Positions 7,003 through 13,548 of a stretch of DNA of 13,548 nucleotides are shown here, one piece after another. Every line of letters begins with the position of its first letter. The stretch's first letter is position 1. The notes beneath the pieces were generated by a model, which ran no database searches, was not told the origin of the DNA, and was given only the letters and a program-made list of their open reading frames with translations. A program made the position numbers and the translations under genes. Source of the stretch: Psychrilyobacter sp. (GTDB lineage Bacteria > Fusobacteriota > Fusobacteriia > Fusobacteriales > Fusobacteriaceae); contig JAUXGP010000017.1 of assembly GCA_030621995.1 (NCBI GenBank), forward strand, positions 1 to 13,548. The letters are read 5' to 3'.

Positions 7003-7225
7003 AACTCTTTCCTTGTTGGCGTTTTCCCTTTACTCCTTTCCTATTGGCGTTTCCTCTCAAATCAGAGGAAACTATCGTAATAGCTTCGAAGCGTTACGTT
7101 GGTTTCTCTTCACATCGTAAAATTCACTTTTTCTAAAAGTAAATTTTTCGTACTCGTGATCGAGAAACCGTAAGAGGGAGGAGTCGAAGAGAAACCTGGG
7201 AGGAAGAGTCACAAGGAGGAAGAAA
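7003..7225 (+). repeat. structured leader repeat, copy A (before mtsA)
   Basis: Positions 7003-7110 match 10381-10488 at 106 of 108 positions; 7162-7197 match 10495-10530 exactly, and similarity continues to the start codon. Elements in order: a pyrimidine-rich 5' arm (7003-7050) with two TTGGCGTTT-type boxes; hairpin TTTCCTCT-CAAATC-AGAGGAAA; the near-palindrome CGTAATAGCTTCGAAGCG followed by TTACG; hairpin GGTTTCTC with GAGAAACC; and a purine-rich 3' arm with three GGAGG sites, the last (7213-7219) being the mtsA ribosome site. The 5' arm can pair with the 3' arm (ACTCCTTTC with GGGAGGAGT). In this copy the GGTTTCTC hairpin is extended by 51 nt (7111-7161) that carry their own stem (7119-7131 with 7135-7147). 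It lies downstream of the riboswitch terminator and so would be part of the mRNA leader. Confidence 0.9.
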
Positions 7226-7768
7226 ATGAAATTAACTACAAAAAGTGTCGTAGCCATTGGGATAGGAGCCGCACTCTATGGTGTACTATCTGCTGTATCA
7301 CTGCCTATCGGACCAAATACATCCCTTAGGATAGCTGTTGCACTGCTTACTATATTCGGTGCATTATTCGGCCCATTGGTTGGATTTTTAGTTGGATTTA
7401 TCGGTCATGCTCTGAACGATACTATGATGTATGGCGGAGTATGGTGGAGCTGGGTTATGCTGTCTGCTATGATGGGATTTTCCATGGGATTTATAAAGTT
7501 AGACAAAAGTTTTGACCCTGAACATGGGATTTTAAATAAAAAACATATAGTTAAACTATATATATACGCAGTGATCGGGATGATCTTGGCTGGCCTTGCA
7601 GCCTATATCGGGGATGTATTCTTCTACGGCGAGCCTTCAAACAAGGTATGGATTCAAATCCTTATAGCCACCGCTTCAAACTTTGTCGTAACGGCTGGAC
7701 TGGGAATTCCTGCTGTAATTATGCTATCTAAAAGAAAAGGAAAATATAAAAATTTAACAGCCGAATAA
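7226..7768 (+). CDS. mtsA: ECF transporter substrate-binding S component (UPF0397-like), methionine-regulated
   Basis: 180-residue integral membrane protein with about five or six hydrophobic helices. It shows the UPF0397 signature: VAIGIGAALYGVLS near the N-terminus, PIGPNTSLR, then LTIFGALFGPLVGFLVGFIG and HALND, and a WWSW motif. S components bind the vitamin or metabolite and dock onto a shared T/A energising module. The module genes follow directly, and a SAM-I riboswitch precedes the operon, so the cargo is probably methionine or a precursor; subsystem annotations call this type the methionine-regulated ECF transporter MtsABC. The substrate has not been shown by sequence. AAGGAGG ends 6 nt before the ATG. 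The ribosome site is the end of repeat copy A. Confidence 0.85.
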   Translation: MKLTTKSVVAIGIGAALYGVLSAVSLPIGPNTSLRIAVALLTIFGALFGPLVGFLVGFIGHALNDTMMYGGVWWSWVMLSAMMGFSMGFIKLDKSFDPEHGILNKKHIVKLYIYAVIGMILAGLAAYIGDVFFYGEPSNKVWIQILIATASNFVVTAGLGIPAVIMLSKRKGKYKNLTAE

Positions 7769-7796
7769 AATTTGAAAACTAAGTAAGGAGATACGA

Positions 7797-9503
7797 ATGA
7801 AAAATGAAAGACCAAAAAATATTATTGAGTTTAAAAACTTTACATTTCAATATAGGAGTTTGGGAACTCCTACATTAAAAAATATAAACCTGTCTATACA
7901 GAGCGGAGAAAAAGTACTCATTGCCGGTCCGTCAGGCTCGGGGAAATCCACCCTGGGGCATTGTCTCAATGGGTTGATCCCATTTTCTTATTCCGGAGAG
8001 ATCAGCGGCGGATTAAACATAAATGGCATAGAACCACACAAGACCAGCATTTTTGATATCAGCAGTCATGTATCTACCATCCTACAAGATCAAGATGGCC
8101 AGTTTGTAGGGCTGAGTGTAGGAGAAGATGTAGCTTTCAGAGATGAGAACAGTAATGTTTCCATAGAGATCATGAAACAGAGTGTCAAGACAGCTCTAAA
8201 AAATGTAAATATGGAAAACTATATCCACAAAAGTCCGCAAGAACTGAGCGGCGGATTAAAACAGCGGGCTTCCCTGGCGGGAATAATCATGAGTGATGCA
8301 CCTATTCTGCTCTTTGATGAACCCCTGGCAAACCTGGATCCTGCAAGCGGCAGGTCTGCCATGAAATTGATCTCATCTGTCCATGAGAGATCAAATAAAA
8401 CTATCATTGTTATAGAACATCGGATTGAAGATGTTTTAGCTGAAACATTTGATAAAATTATTATTATCGATAATGGCATCATAGTGGCATCAGGCACTCC
8501 TGCAGAATTAATTTTAGACGGATCATTGAGGAGTTTTGGACTGCGTGAACCCCTCTATATTGAAACTATGAGATATGCTGATATCGACCTCAAGGAATTA
8601 GACATCTTAAATATAGAAAGTTTAAATACCCCGAATATCAAACAAAATATAGAGAACTGGATAAAGAATGTAGAACCTAAAATTTCATCTTATGGTGAAA
8701 AAATATTAGAGGTCAAAGATCTGACTTTCTCATACAATAAAAAAGACAATATAATTGAAAATATAAATTTTGATCTGTATAGAGGAGAGATAATTTCCCT
8801 TTTAGGAAATAATGGAGCAGGTAAATCCACCCTGTCTAAGGTCATCACAGGGATCTGTAAAAAATCAAACGGGACTATCTCCTATAAAGGAGAAAATATA
8901 GACAGCTGGAGTATTAGGAGGAGAGGGCAGGAGATCGGTTATGTTATGCAGAATCCAAACCACATGATTACCCAGGAAACCCTTTTAGATGAGGTCAGTT
9001 TTGGGCTGAAACTCCGTGGATACAAAAAAAATGAGATTTTGGAAAAAGCCGAAAAAACCCTAAAGATCTGCGGGTTATATTCCTTCAGAAATTGGCCGAT
9101 AACCGCTCTCAGCTACGGGCAGAAAAAAAGGCTCAGTATAGCGACTATATTAGCTTTAGACCCCAGCATCCTAATCTTAGACGAGCCTACAGCTGGTCAG
9201 GATTATAAACACTATTTAGAATTTATGCAGTTTATAGAAAAATTGAGTAAAACCGGCTTAAGCATTATCTTTATCACCCACGATATGCACCTGGCTCTAG
9301 AGTACAGTAATCGTGCCATTGTACTATCTGATGGCCGGATTATTCGAGATGATACAGTATCAAATGTATTGTCCCATACTGCGACTTTAGAACGGGCTAA
9401 TTTAAAGAAGATCTCTGTTTCAACATTAGCTGGCATCCTTGAAATAGATGAAAAATTGATGCTGGAAACTTTTATAAATTATGATCACAGTGAGGTGGTA
9501 TAG
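7797..9503 (+). CDS. mtsB: ECF transporter duplicated ATPase (two fused ABC domains)
   Basis: 568 residues with two complete nucleotide-binding domains in tandem, the fused EcfA1/EcfA2 form that powers the MtsA/MtsC complex from the cytoplasmic side. Domain 1: Walker A GPSGSGKS at 44-51, signature LSGGLKQR at 150-157, Walker B LLFDEP with Asp174/Glu175, switch His in IVIEHR. Domain 2: Walker A GNNGAGKS at 337-344, signature LSYGQKKR starting at 438, Walker B LILDEP with Asp462/Glu463, switch His in FITHDM. The second signature has Tyr in place of the first Gly, a common variant in ECF ATPases. A linker of about 60 residues (roughly 240-300) joins the domains. Start ATG has AAGGAG 6 nt upstream and lies 28 bp after mtsA. 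Both catalytic Glu are present, so both sites may hydrolyse ATP. Confidence 0.93.
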   Translation: MKNERPKNIIEFKNFTFQYRSLGTPTLKNINLSIQSGEKVLIAGPSGSGKSTLGHCLNGLIPFSYSGEISGGLNINGIEPHKTSIFDISSHVSTILQDQDGQFVGLSVGEDVAFRDENSNVSIEIMKQSVKTALKNVNMENYIHKSPQELSGGLKQRASLAGIIMSDAPILLFDEPLANLDPASGRSAMKLISSVHERSNKTIIVIEHRIEDVLAETFDKIIIIDNGIIVASGTPAELILDGSLRSFGLREPLYIETMRYADIDLKELDILNIESLNTPNIKQNIENWIKNVEPKISSYGEKILEVKDLTFSYNKKDNIIENINFDLYRGEIISLLGNNGAGKSTLSKVITGICKKSNGTISYKGENIDSWSIRRRGQEIGYVMQNPNHMITQETLLDEVSFGLKLRGYKKNEILEKAEKTLKICGLYSFRNWPITALSYGQKKRLSIATILALDPSILILDEPTAGQDYKHYLEFMQFIEKLSKTGLSIIFITHDMHLALEYSNRAIVLSDGRIIRDDTVSNVLSHTATLERANLKKISVSTLAGILEIDEKLMLETFINYDHSEVV

Positions 9504-10331
9504 GTGGCTGCAATCGGAACTTTATATATCGATAAAAAATCTCCTATCCATTCATTGGACGGCAGTATAAAACTGCTAATGTTGTTAGTTTGGACAGCGG
9601 TAGCCTTTATGTTTATAGATATCAGAGTATTTTTAGGGCTTATCCTAGGCGGTACTCTGCTTATTCGAATGGCAAACATTACATTTAAAGAGGTTAAACC
9701 ATTGGTAGTATTTTTACTGATATTTACCCTTTTCAACTCTATATTTTTAGTCTTAATCACCCCTGCCTATGGTTCGGAACTTATAGATTGTTATACACCG
9801 ATATTTAATATTTTAGGGAGACCGCTTACCTATGAAACACTGTGGTTTGCCGTGACATTATCTCTAAAATACCTGTCTATCCTGCCTATAACCATTATAT
9901 TTATTTTTACTACCCATCCCAGCAGGTTTGCAAGTAGTTTAAATAAGATCGGGGTCTCATATAAGATTGCCTATGCAGTCAATATAGCTCTCAGGTATAT
10001 TCCGGATGTCAGAGATGAGTTCGTAAATATCATGCATGCCCAGGAAGCTCGTGGAGTAGCCTTTAGAAAGGGTGAAGCCAGCCTTATAGGCAGGTTTAAA
10101 AACTACAACACCATCCTTATCCCCTTGGTTTTATCCTCTTTAAATAGGGTAGAAGTAGTCTCAAACGCTATGAATCTGCGTGGATTTGGATCTGAAAAAA
10201 CCAGAACTTGGTACAACGGGAAAAGATACGGGAAGTTAGATTTCTTAGCTGTCTCATTCCTTATAATAGGAGGAGTAGCAGGAGTCCTGGTAAGTAAATT
10301 TTATCTGAGCGGATTTTGGTATCCATTTTAA
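9504..10331 (+). CDS. mtsC: ECF transporter transmembrane T component (CbiQ family)
   Basis: 275 residues, with about five hydrophobic helices and two coupling helices. The diagnostic T-component motifs are the Ala-Arg-Gly boxes: EARG with A182-R183-G184 and NLRGFG with L225-R226-G227, which contact the two ATPase domains. It starts with GTG at 9504, immediately after the mtsB TAG; GAGGTGG at 9492-9498, inside the end of mtsB, serves as ribosome site, so translation is coupled. T components link S proteins to the ATPases. No hairpin terminator follows, and the next 50 bp are almost pure A/T. Confidence 0.92.
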   Translation: MAAIGTLYIDKKSPIHSLDGSIKLLMLLVWTAVAFMFIDIRVFLGLILGGTLLIRMANITFKEVKPLVVFLLIFTLFNSIFLVLITPAYGSELIDCYTPIFNILGRPLTYETLWFAVTLSLKYLSILPITIIFIFTTHPSRFASSLNKIGVSYKIAYAVNIALRYIPDVRDEFVNIMHAQEARGVAFRKGEASLIGRFKNYNTILIPLVLSSLNRVEVVSNAMNLRGFGSEKTRTWYNGKRYGKLDFLAVSFLIIGGVAGVLVSKFYLSGFWYPF

Positions 10332-10380
10332 AAAAAAAATAAACAATTAAACAATTAATAATTTAAAATAAATAATAAAT

Positions 10381-10557
10381 AACTCTTTCCTTGTTAGCGT
10401 TTTCCCTTTACTCCTTTCCTGTTGGCGTTTCCTCTCAAATCAGAGGAAACTATCGTAATAGCTTCGAAGCGTTACGTTGGTTTCTCTTGTTTAAGAGAAA
10501 CCGTAAGAGGGAGGAGTCGAAGAGAAACCTAGGAGGAAGAGTCAAGGAGGAAAAAGA
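10381..10557 (+). repeat. structured leader repeat, copy B (before metK)
   Basis: Second copy of the element found before mtsA, 3378 bp downstream in direct orientation. It differs at two positions in the first 108 nt (10396 and the CCTGTT/CCTATT site). The variable arm is short here: GGTTTCTCTT (10479-10488), GTTTAA, then GAGAAACC (10495-10502). The purine arm again ends in AAGGAGG (10544-10550), the metK ribosome site, 7 nt from the ATG. There is no second riboswitch or terminator in front of this copy. The stretch 10332-10380 is AT-only spacer and shows no convincing promoter. Confidence 0.9.
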
Positions 10558-11712
10558 ATGACTAACAAAACTTATTTTACATCGGAATGTGTATCACCGG
10601 GACATCCAGATAAGATTGCAGACCAAATTTCAGATGCAGTATTAGACGCATGTTTAGCAGATGATCCAAAAGCAAGGGTAGCTTGTGAGACTTTTTGTAC
10701 CACGGGACAAGTCGTAGTCGGAGGAGAGATCACTACAACTACCTATGTAGATATTCAAAGAATCGTCAGAGATAAGATCGACGAAATCGGATATAGACAG
10801 GGAATGGGATTTGACTCAGACTGTGGTGTATTAAATGCAATCCATTCTCAATCACCTGACATTGCTCAAGGTGTAGATACCGGGGGAGCAGGAGACCAAG
10901 GAATTATGTTTGGAGGAGCTGTAGATGAAACTCCAGAACTTATGCCTTTGGCCCTTGTTTTATCCAGAGAGATCATCAGAAAATTAACTACTATTACCAG
11001 AAGCGGGGAATTAGCATGGGCTAGACCAGATGCCAAATCTCAAGTAACATTAGCCTATAACGAAGATGGAAGTGTTGATCATGTAGAAACTGTAGTTGTT
11101 TCTGTTCAGCATAATCCTGAAGTTTCAAATGAAACTATCAAAGAAGATATTATAAAATTAGTTATCACTCCTGTTTTAGAGAGTTATAATCTAGATATAA
11201 AAAAAGTAAATCATTTCCATATCAATCCAACTGGTAGGTTTGTAATCGGCGGGCCAAATGGAGATGCAGGACTTACCGGCAGAAAAATTATCGTAGATAC
11301 ATACGGTGGATTTTTCCGTCACGGTGGGGGAGCATTCTCTGGAAAAGATCCTTCAAAGGTAGACAGATCAGCTGCTTATGCTGCCAGATGGGTTGCAAAA
11401 AACATTGTAGGAGCTAAATTAGCTACCAAGTGTGAAATACAGCTTTCATATGCCATAGGAGTAGATCATCCTACATCTATCAAGGTGGATACTTTTGGAA
11501 CTGGAACAGTGGAGGAGATTGCATTAGCTCAAGCTGTAATGAAAATATTTGACCTTTCACCTAGAGGAATCGAGGGAGCTCTTGAACTTAGAGAACCTAA
11601 ATTTAAATATCAAGATTTAGCTGCCTTTGGACATATCGGCAGAACTGATATCGACCTTCCTTGGGAGAGATTAAACAAGGTAGAGGAGTTAAAAAAAGCA
11701 TTAAATATATAA
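10558..11712 (+). CDS. metK: S-adenosylmethionine synthetase
   Basis: Cytosolic enzyme that joins methionine and ATP to give SAM, phosphate and pyrophosphate; it acts as a tetramer with Mg and K ions. 384 residues, the normal bacterial length. Motifs in order: [19 protein letters not shown] (from residue 13; GHPDK at 15-19), the signature [10 protein letters not shown] at 110-119, and the phosphate loop [17 protein letters not shown] beginning at 255. The Lys and Asp residues used by the family for metal and ATP binding lie in these motifs. It sits downstream of mtsABC on the same strand without an intervening terminator, so read-through from the SAM riboswitch promoter would place it under SAM feedback; repeat copy B forms its leader. 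GC content is visibly higher than in the wtp/moaA genes. Confidence 0.98.
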   Translation: MTNKTYFTSECVSPGHPDKIADQISDAVLDACLADDPKARVACETFCTTGQVVVGGEITTTTYVDIQRIVRDKIDEIGYRQGMGFDSDCGVLNAIHSQSPDIAQGVDTGGAGDQGIMFGGAVDETPELMPLALVLSREIIRKLTTITRSGELAWARPDAKSQVTLAYNEDGSVDHVETVVVSVQHNPEVSNETIKEDIIKLVITPVLESYNLDIKKVNHFHINPTGRFVIGGPNGDAGLTGRKIIVDTYGGFFRHGGGAFSGKDPSKVDRSAAYAARWVAKNIVGAKLATKCEIQLSYAIGVDHPTSIKVDTFGTGTVEEIALAQAVMKIFDLSPRGIEGALELREPKFKYQDLAAFGHIGRTDIDLPWERLNKVEELKKALNI

Positions 11713-11715
11713 TTG

Positions 11716-11756
11716 AAAAAAGATGATCTCTGTATTTTACAGAGATCATCTTTTTT
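11716..11756. terminator. bidirectional intrinsic terminator between metK and the POT gene
   Basis: Near-perfect long hairpin: 5' arm AAAAAAGATGATCTCTGTA (11716-11734), loop TTT, 3' arm 11738-11756 ending in TTTTTT. The A run on one side and T run on the other give a U tail on both strands, so it can stop metK on plus and the convergent transporter gene on minus. Confidence 0.93.
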
Positions 11757-11763
11757 CATCCTA

Positions 11764-11794
11764 TGGTGGTGTGTTTGACAAGACCCACCACCAA
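11764..11794. other. GC-rich hairpin in the convergent gap
   Basis: TGGTGGTG and CACCACCA form an 8-bp perfect stem around a 15-nt loop, just beyond the metK terminator and 20 bp from the end of the transporter gene. No T run follows on either strand, so it is not a standard terminator; it may protect 3' ends or be incidental. Confidence 0.5.
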
Positions 11795-11814
11795 AAATTG
11801 CACAGGTCGAGTAA

Positions 11815-13200
11815 TTAAGCTATTACTTCTTCTGCTTCTTCTTCCTCTACAACTAAGCCGTTTAACTTCTTATCTAATCCCCAAAGGATAATTCCAGCGA
11901 AGATAGCAATTGCTGCAATAACAAGATATGCCTTTGCAAAGTCAAACTTTAGCGTATATGCATATAAGTAACCATATGATTTACCTGCAAAGAACACTGC
12001 TAATACCCAGATACTCATCATCCCAGTTAGTAATCTTGGTGGCGAGAACTTTGCGATAAATGAATTCCCAAGTGGAGAGAACACCATTTCACCAGTGGAT
12101 AGTACAACACCCATTGCAATTATCCAAGCGATAGGAGCAAGATTGTTTCCTCTTGAAATGTCAGCTACTGCAAATATCACATAAGATGACCCTAGAAGTA
12201 TCATACCTAAGGCAGTTTTCTTAAACATGCTTAAGTCACCCTGAGGTCTCTTAGCCAATCTAGACCAAAGCTTACCCAGTATAGGCCCCAATGCAATACA
12301 CATGAATGCGTTTAATGAATCAAACCAAGCTGTAGGGATTGTAAAGTTTCCAATCATCCAGTTTGCAGCTCCGTTGTCTCCACCCCAATAATAATAAACT
12401 GGCATATATGCTAAGTACCATAGTATCCAGAAGATAATTGAGAAGAATGATACTAAGACTATAGCAGCAACTCTTTTCTTTTCTATTGTGGTCAAAGGAA
12501 TTTTCTCTTCTTTCTCTTCAACTTTTTTCTCTTCTTTATTCTCAGCTATTTTAAATGGCTTTTTACCTGTGTCCCCTAGAAATCTCCAACCATATACAAA
12601 GAAGATTGCATTAACAAACATTACTATTGCAATAACTAAGAAACAGAAAGAATATCCTTTAAATCCTACAAGCAAACCGATAATAGTTGTTCCCAAGAAA
12701 GCACCAACATTAACGAATGAATACTGAGTAGAAAATGCTCCGTCTAATTCACCGGGATCATCGAAAAGTCTACCTGTTATAGCGTTTGTCTGACACTTAA
12801 ATAATCCTGTCCCTAAAGATAGTAAGATAATCATTAAGTTAACCATCCCGGTACTATTAGCTTGCCATCCCACTAAGTAACCTGCTCCCATGAGTAACAT
12901 ACCGATAGGCACAAGGTATCTGGCTCCAAATACTCTATCTGAAAGATATCCTCCAATTATTGGTGCTAAGTAAGTAAATGCTACCAAGTTTGCTGTCATC
13001 TTTGCTGCATCCCCTGGTCCAATTCCTAATCCACCATCTGCTATCTTAGCAACTAAGAATACTGCGATTAACCATTTAGCTGAGTAAAACGCAAATCTTT
13101 CAAATACGAAAGCCATTGAACACACATAAAATCCTAATGGCTTTTTTCTTGCTTTTTCCATCTTCATCCCCCCTGGTTGTTTCATTTTTTCTTTTGTCAT
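11815..13200 (-). CDS. POT/PTR-family (proton-coupled oligopeptide type) transporter
   Basis: Polytopic inner-membrane protein of the major facilitator superfamily, about 12-14 helices, 461 residues from the ATG at 13200. Family marks: FERFAFYSAKW near the N-terminus (the ERFxYY element), GGYLSDRVFGARYLVPIGML (loop 2-3 MFS motif) and FSTQYSFVNVGAFLG, equivalent to the PTR2 FYxxINxG motif. A charged, Glu/Lys-rich cytoplasmic loop (roughly NKEEKKVEEKEEKIP) splits the two halves, and the C-terminus is acidic. The frame is open to 13305, but a poly-G ribosome site (7 G, 13208-13214) favours 13200; ATG 13161, 6 nt after another G6 run, is an alternative. Relatives import di- and tripeptides with protons; substrate here unknown. 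The first Glu of the ExxER motif is replaced by Phe. Confidence 0.85.
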   Translation of the reverse strand: MTKEKMKQPGGMKMEKARKKPLGFYVCSMAFVFERFAFYSAKWLIAVFLVAKIADGGLGIGPGDAAKMTANLVAFTYLAPIIGGYLSDRVFGARYLVPIGMLLMGAGYLVGWQANSTGMVNLMIILLSLGTGLFKCQTNAITGRLFDDPGELDGAFSTQYSFVNVGAFLGTTIIGLLVGFKGYSFCFLVIAIVMFVNAIFFVYGWRFLGDTGKKPFKIAENKEEKKVEEKEEKIPLTTIEKKRVAAIVLVSFFSIIFWILWYLAYMPVYYYWGGDNGAANWMIGNFTIPTAWFDSLNAFMCIALGPILGKLWSRLAKRPQGDLSMFKKTALGMILLGSSYVIFAVADISRGNNLAPIAWIIAMGVVLSTGEMVFSPLGNSFIAKFSPPRLLTGMMSIWVLAVFFAGKSYGYLYAYTLKFDFAKAYLVIAAIAIFAGIILWGLDKKLNGLVVEEEEAEEVIA

Positions 13201-13437
13201 TTTTATTCCCCCCCTTTTTTTTAATTTAACCTTACAAAACTTAATTTTAAAAGTGAATTTTTTCTTTTTCAATCTTATATTACCTCTTTTTTCATCTAAA
13301 AACAAATTTATTTTATTTTTTTGTTCTTTAAACGAAAAAAATGCTTTATTTATTCACTTTTAAATCAATTTACAAACATCAACTCCATTAATAAAGTATA
13401 AGTTTTTTTAGTTTTACAGAAATATAAGGTTTTTTCT
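13201..13437 (-). promoter_or_regulatory. AT-rich leader and promoter region of the POT gene, with a 13-bp inverted repeat
   Basis: No gene is supported here. The arms TTTAAAAGTGAAT (13246-13258) and ATTCACTTTTAAA (13352-13364) are perfectly complementary and about 93 nt apart, so the leader RNA could form a long-range stem. A weak promoter match on minus is TTGTAA, 17 nt, TAAATA, ending near 13341; a TATACT at about 13398-13403 is another possible -10. Next to the start codon lie runs of A8 and G7 (minus strand, 13222-13208). The low-complexity composition makes all promoter calls here uncertain. Confidence 0.35.
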
Positions 13438-13473
13438 AAAAAAAAGAGGAGATAACCAAACGGCTATCTCCTC
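13438..13473 (-). terminator. intrinsic terminator of a minus-strand gene to the right
   Basis: On the minus strand GAGGAGATA (13473-13465), a 10-nt loop and TATCTCCTC (13454-13446) form a 9-bp stem followed directly by eight U (A run 13438-13445 on plus). It faces leftwards, so it closes a transcription unit that enters from beyond the right edge. Confidence 0.88.
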
Positions 13474-13526
13474 CTCTATATATAAAAGTTGTTGAACACT
13501 TACATCTGTTGTTTTAGGGTCACCAA

Positions 13527-13548
13527 TTACTTAGTGATGTTTCCTACT
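13527..13548 (-). CDS. possible last codons of a gene beyond the right edge
   Basis: On the minus strand a frame reads VGNITK and then TAA (13529-13527), 54 bp before the terminator stem. The position fits the 3' end of the gene that the terminator serves. Only seven codons are visible and a second frame also stops nearby (RKHH, then TAA), so the frame and even the coding nature are uncertain; a structured RNA gene is an alternative. Confidence 0.25.

Noticed and set aside
6935..7257. Two 61-codon frames, one per strand, across the leader repeat copy A
   Set aside because: They overlap the riboswitch terminator and the structured repeat, lack ribosome sites, and the repeat copy B does not preserve them.
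13201..13305. 35-residue N-terminal extension of the POT gene
   Set aside because: Lys-rich, encoded by low-complexity leader DNA that includes the poly-G ribosome site; not expected in POT proteins.

Overview
The window reads as chromosomal DNA of a low-GC anaerobe with an outer membrane. The best guess is a member of the Fusobacteriota (Propionigenium/Ilyobacter/Psychrilyobacter type). The reasons are AT-rich spacers, strong GGAGG ribosome sites, a MipA/OmpV-type outer-membrane protein, an S-box (SAM-I) riboswitch and a methionine-regulated ECF transporter. No marker gene was aligned, so the taxonomy is inference.

Layout. (1) 1-503, minus: 5' part of an outer-membrane beta-barrel gene that runs off the left edge. 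(2) 641-4949, minus: a five-gene tungstate/molybdate and Moco operon read wtpA-wtpB-wtpC-moaA-MOSC, with a promoter at about 4994-5022. A 3'-end gene remnant lies between wtpC and moaA. (3) 5154-6623, plus: a patchwork of insertion-sequence relics. An IS3-type orfA N-terminus is followed in the same frame, after one stop, by an IS30-transposase fragment that runs without interruption into a Fic-domain AMPylase gene. (4) 6779-11756, plus: a promoter and a SAM-I riboswitch with antiterminator and terminator, then mtsA-mtsB-mtsC (ECF transporter) and metK, closed by a bidirectional terminator. A long structured repeat sits directly before mtsA and again before metK. (5) 11815-13200, minus: a POT/PTR-family transporter convergent with metK, with a 325-bp AT-rich leader region. 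(6) The right edge holds a strong minus-strand terminator and probably the last codons of another minus-strand gene.

How the genes fit together. The minus operon imports tungstate or molybdate (WtpABC) and makes the first Moco intermediate (MoaA); the MOSC protein probably has a carrier or transfer role. The plus operon is a methionine/SAM module: when SAM is low the riboswitch antiterminates and allows expression of a transporter, probably for methionine or a precursor. Because no terminator is visible between mtsC and metK, SAM synthetase may be co-transcribed.

The most unusual signal is the pair of near-identical structured leaders (106 of 108 identical positions in the 5' block, followed by a shared purine-rich 3' block ending at the Shine-Dalgarno) before mtsA and metK. 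They have pyrimidine and purine arms that can pair, internal hairpins, and one arm whose length differs between copies. They may be a new cis-regulatory RNA or a mobile palindromic repeat.
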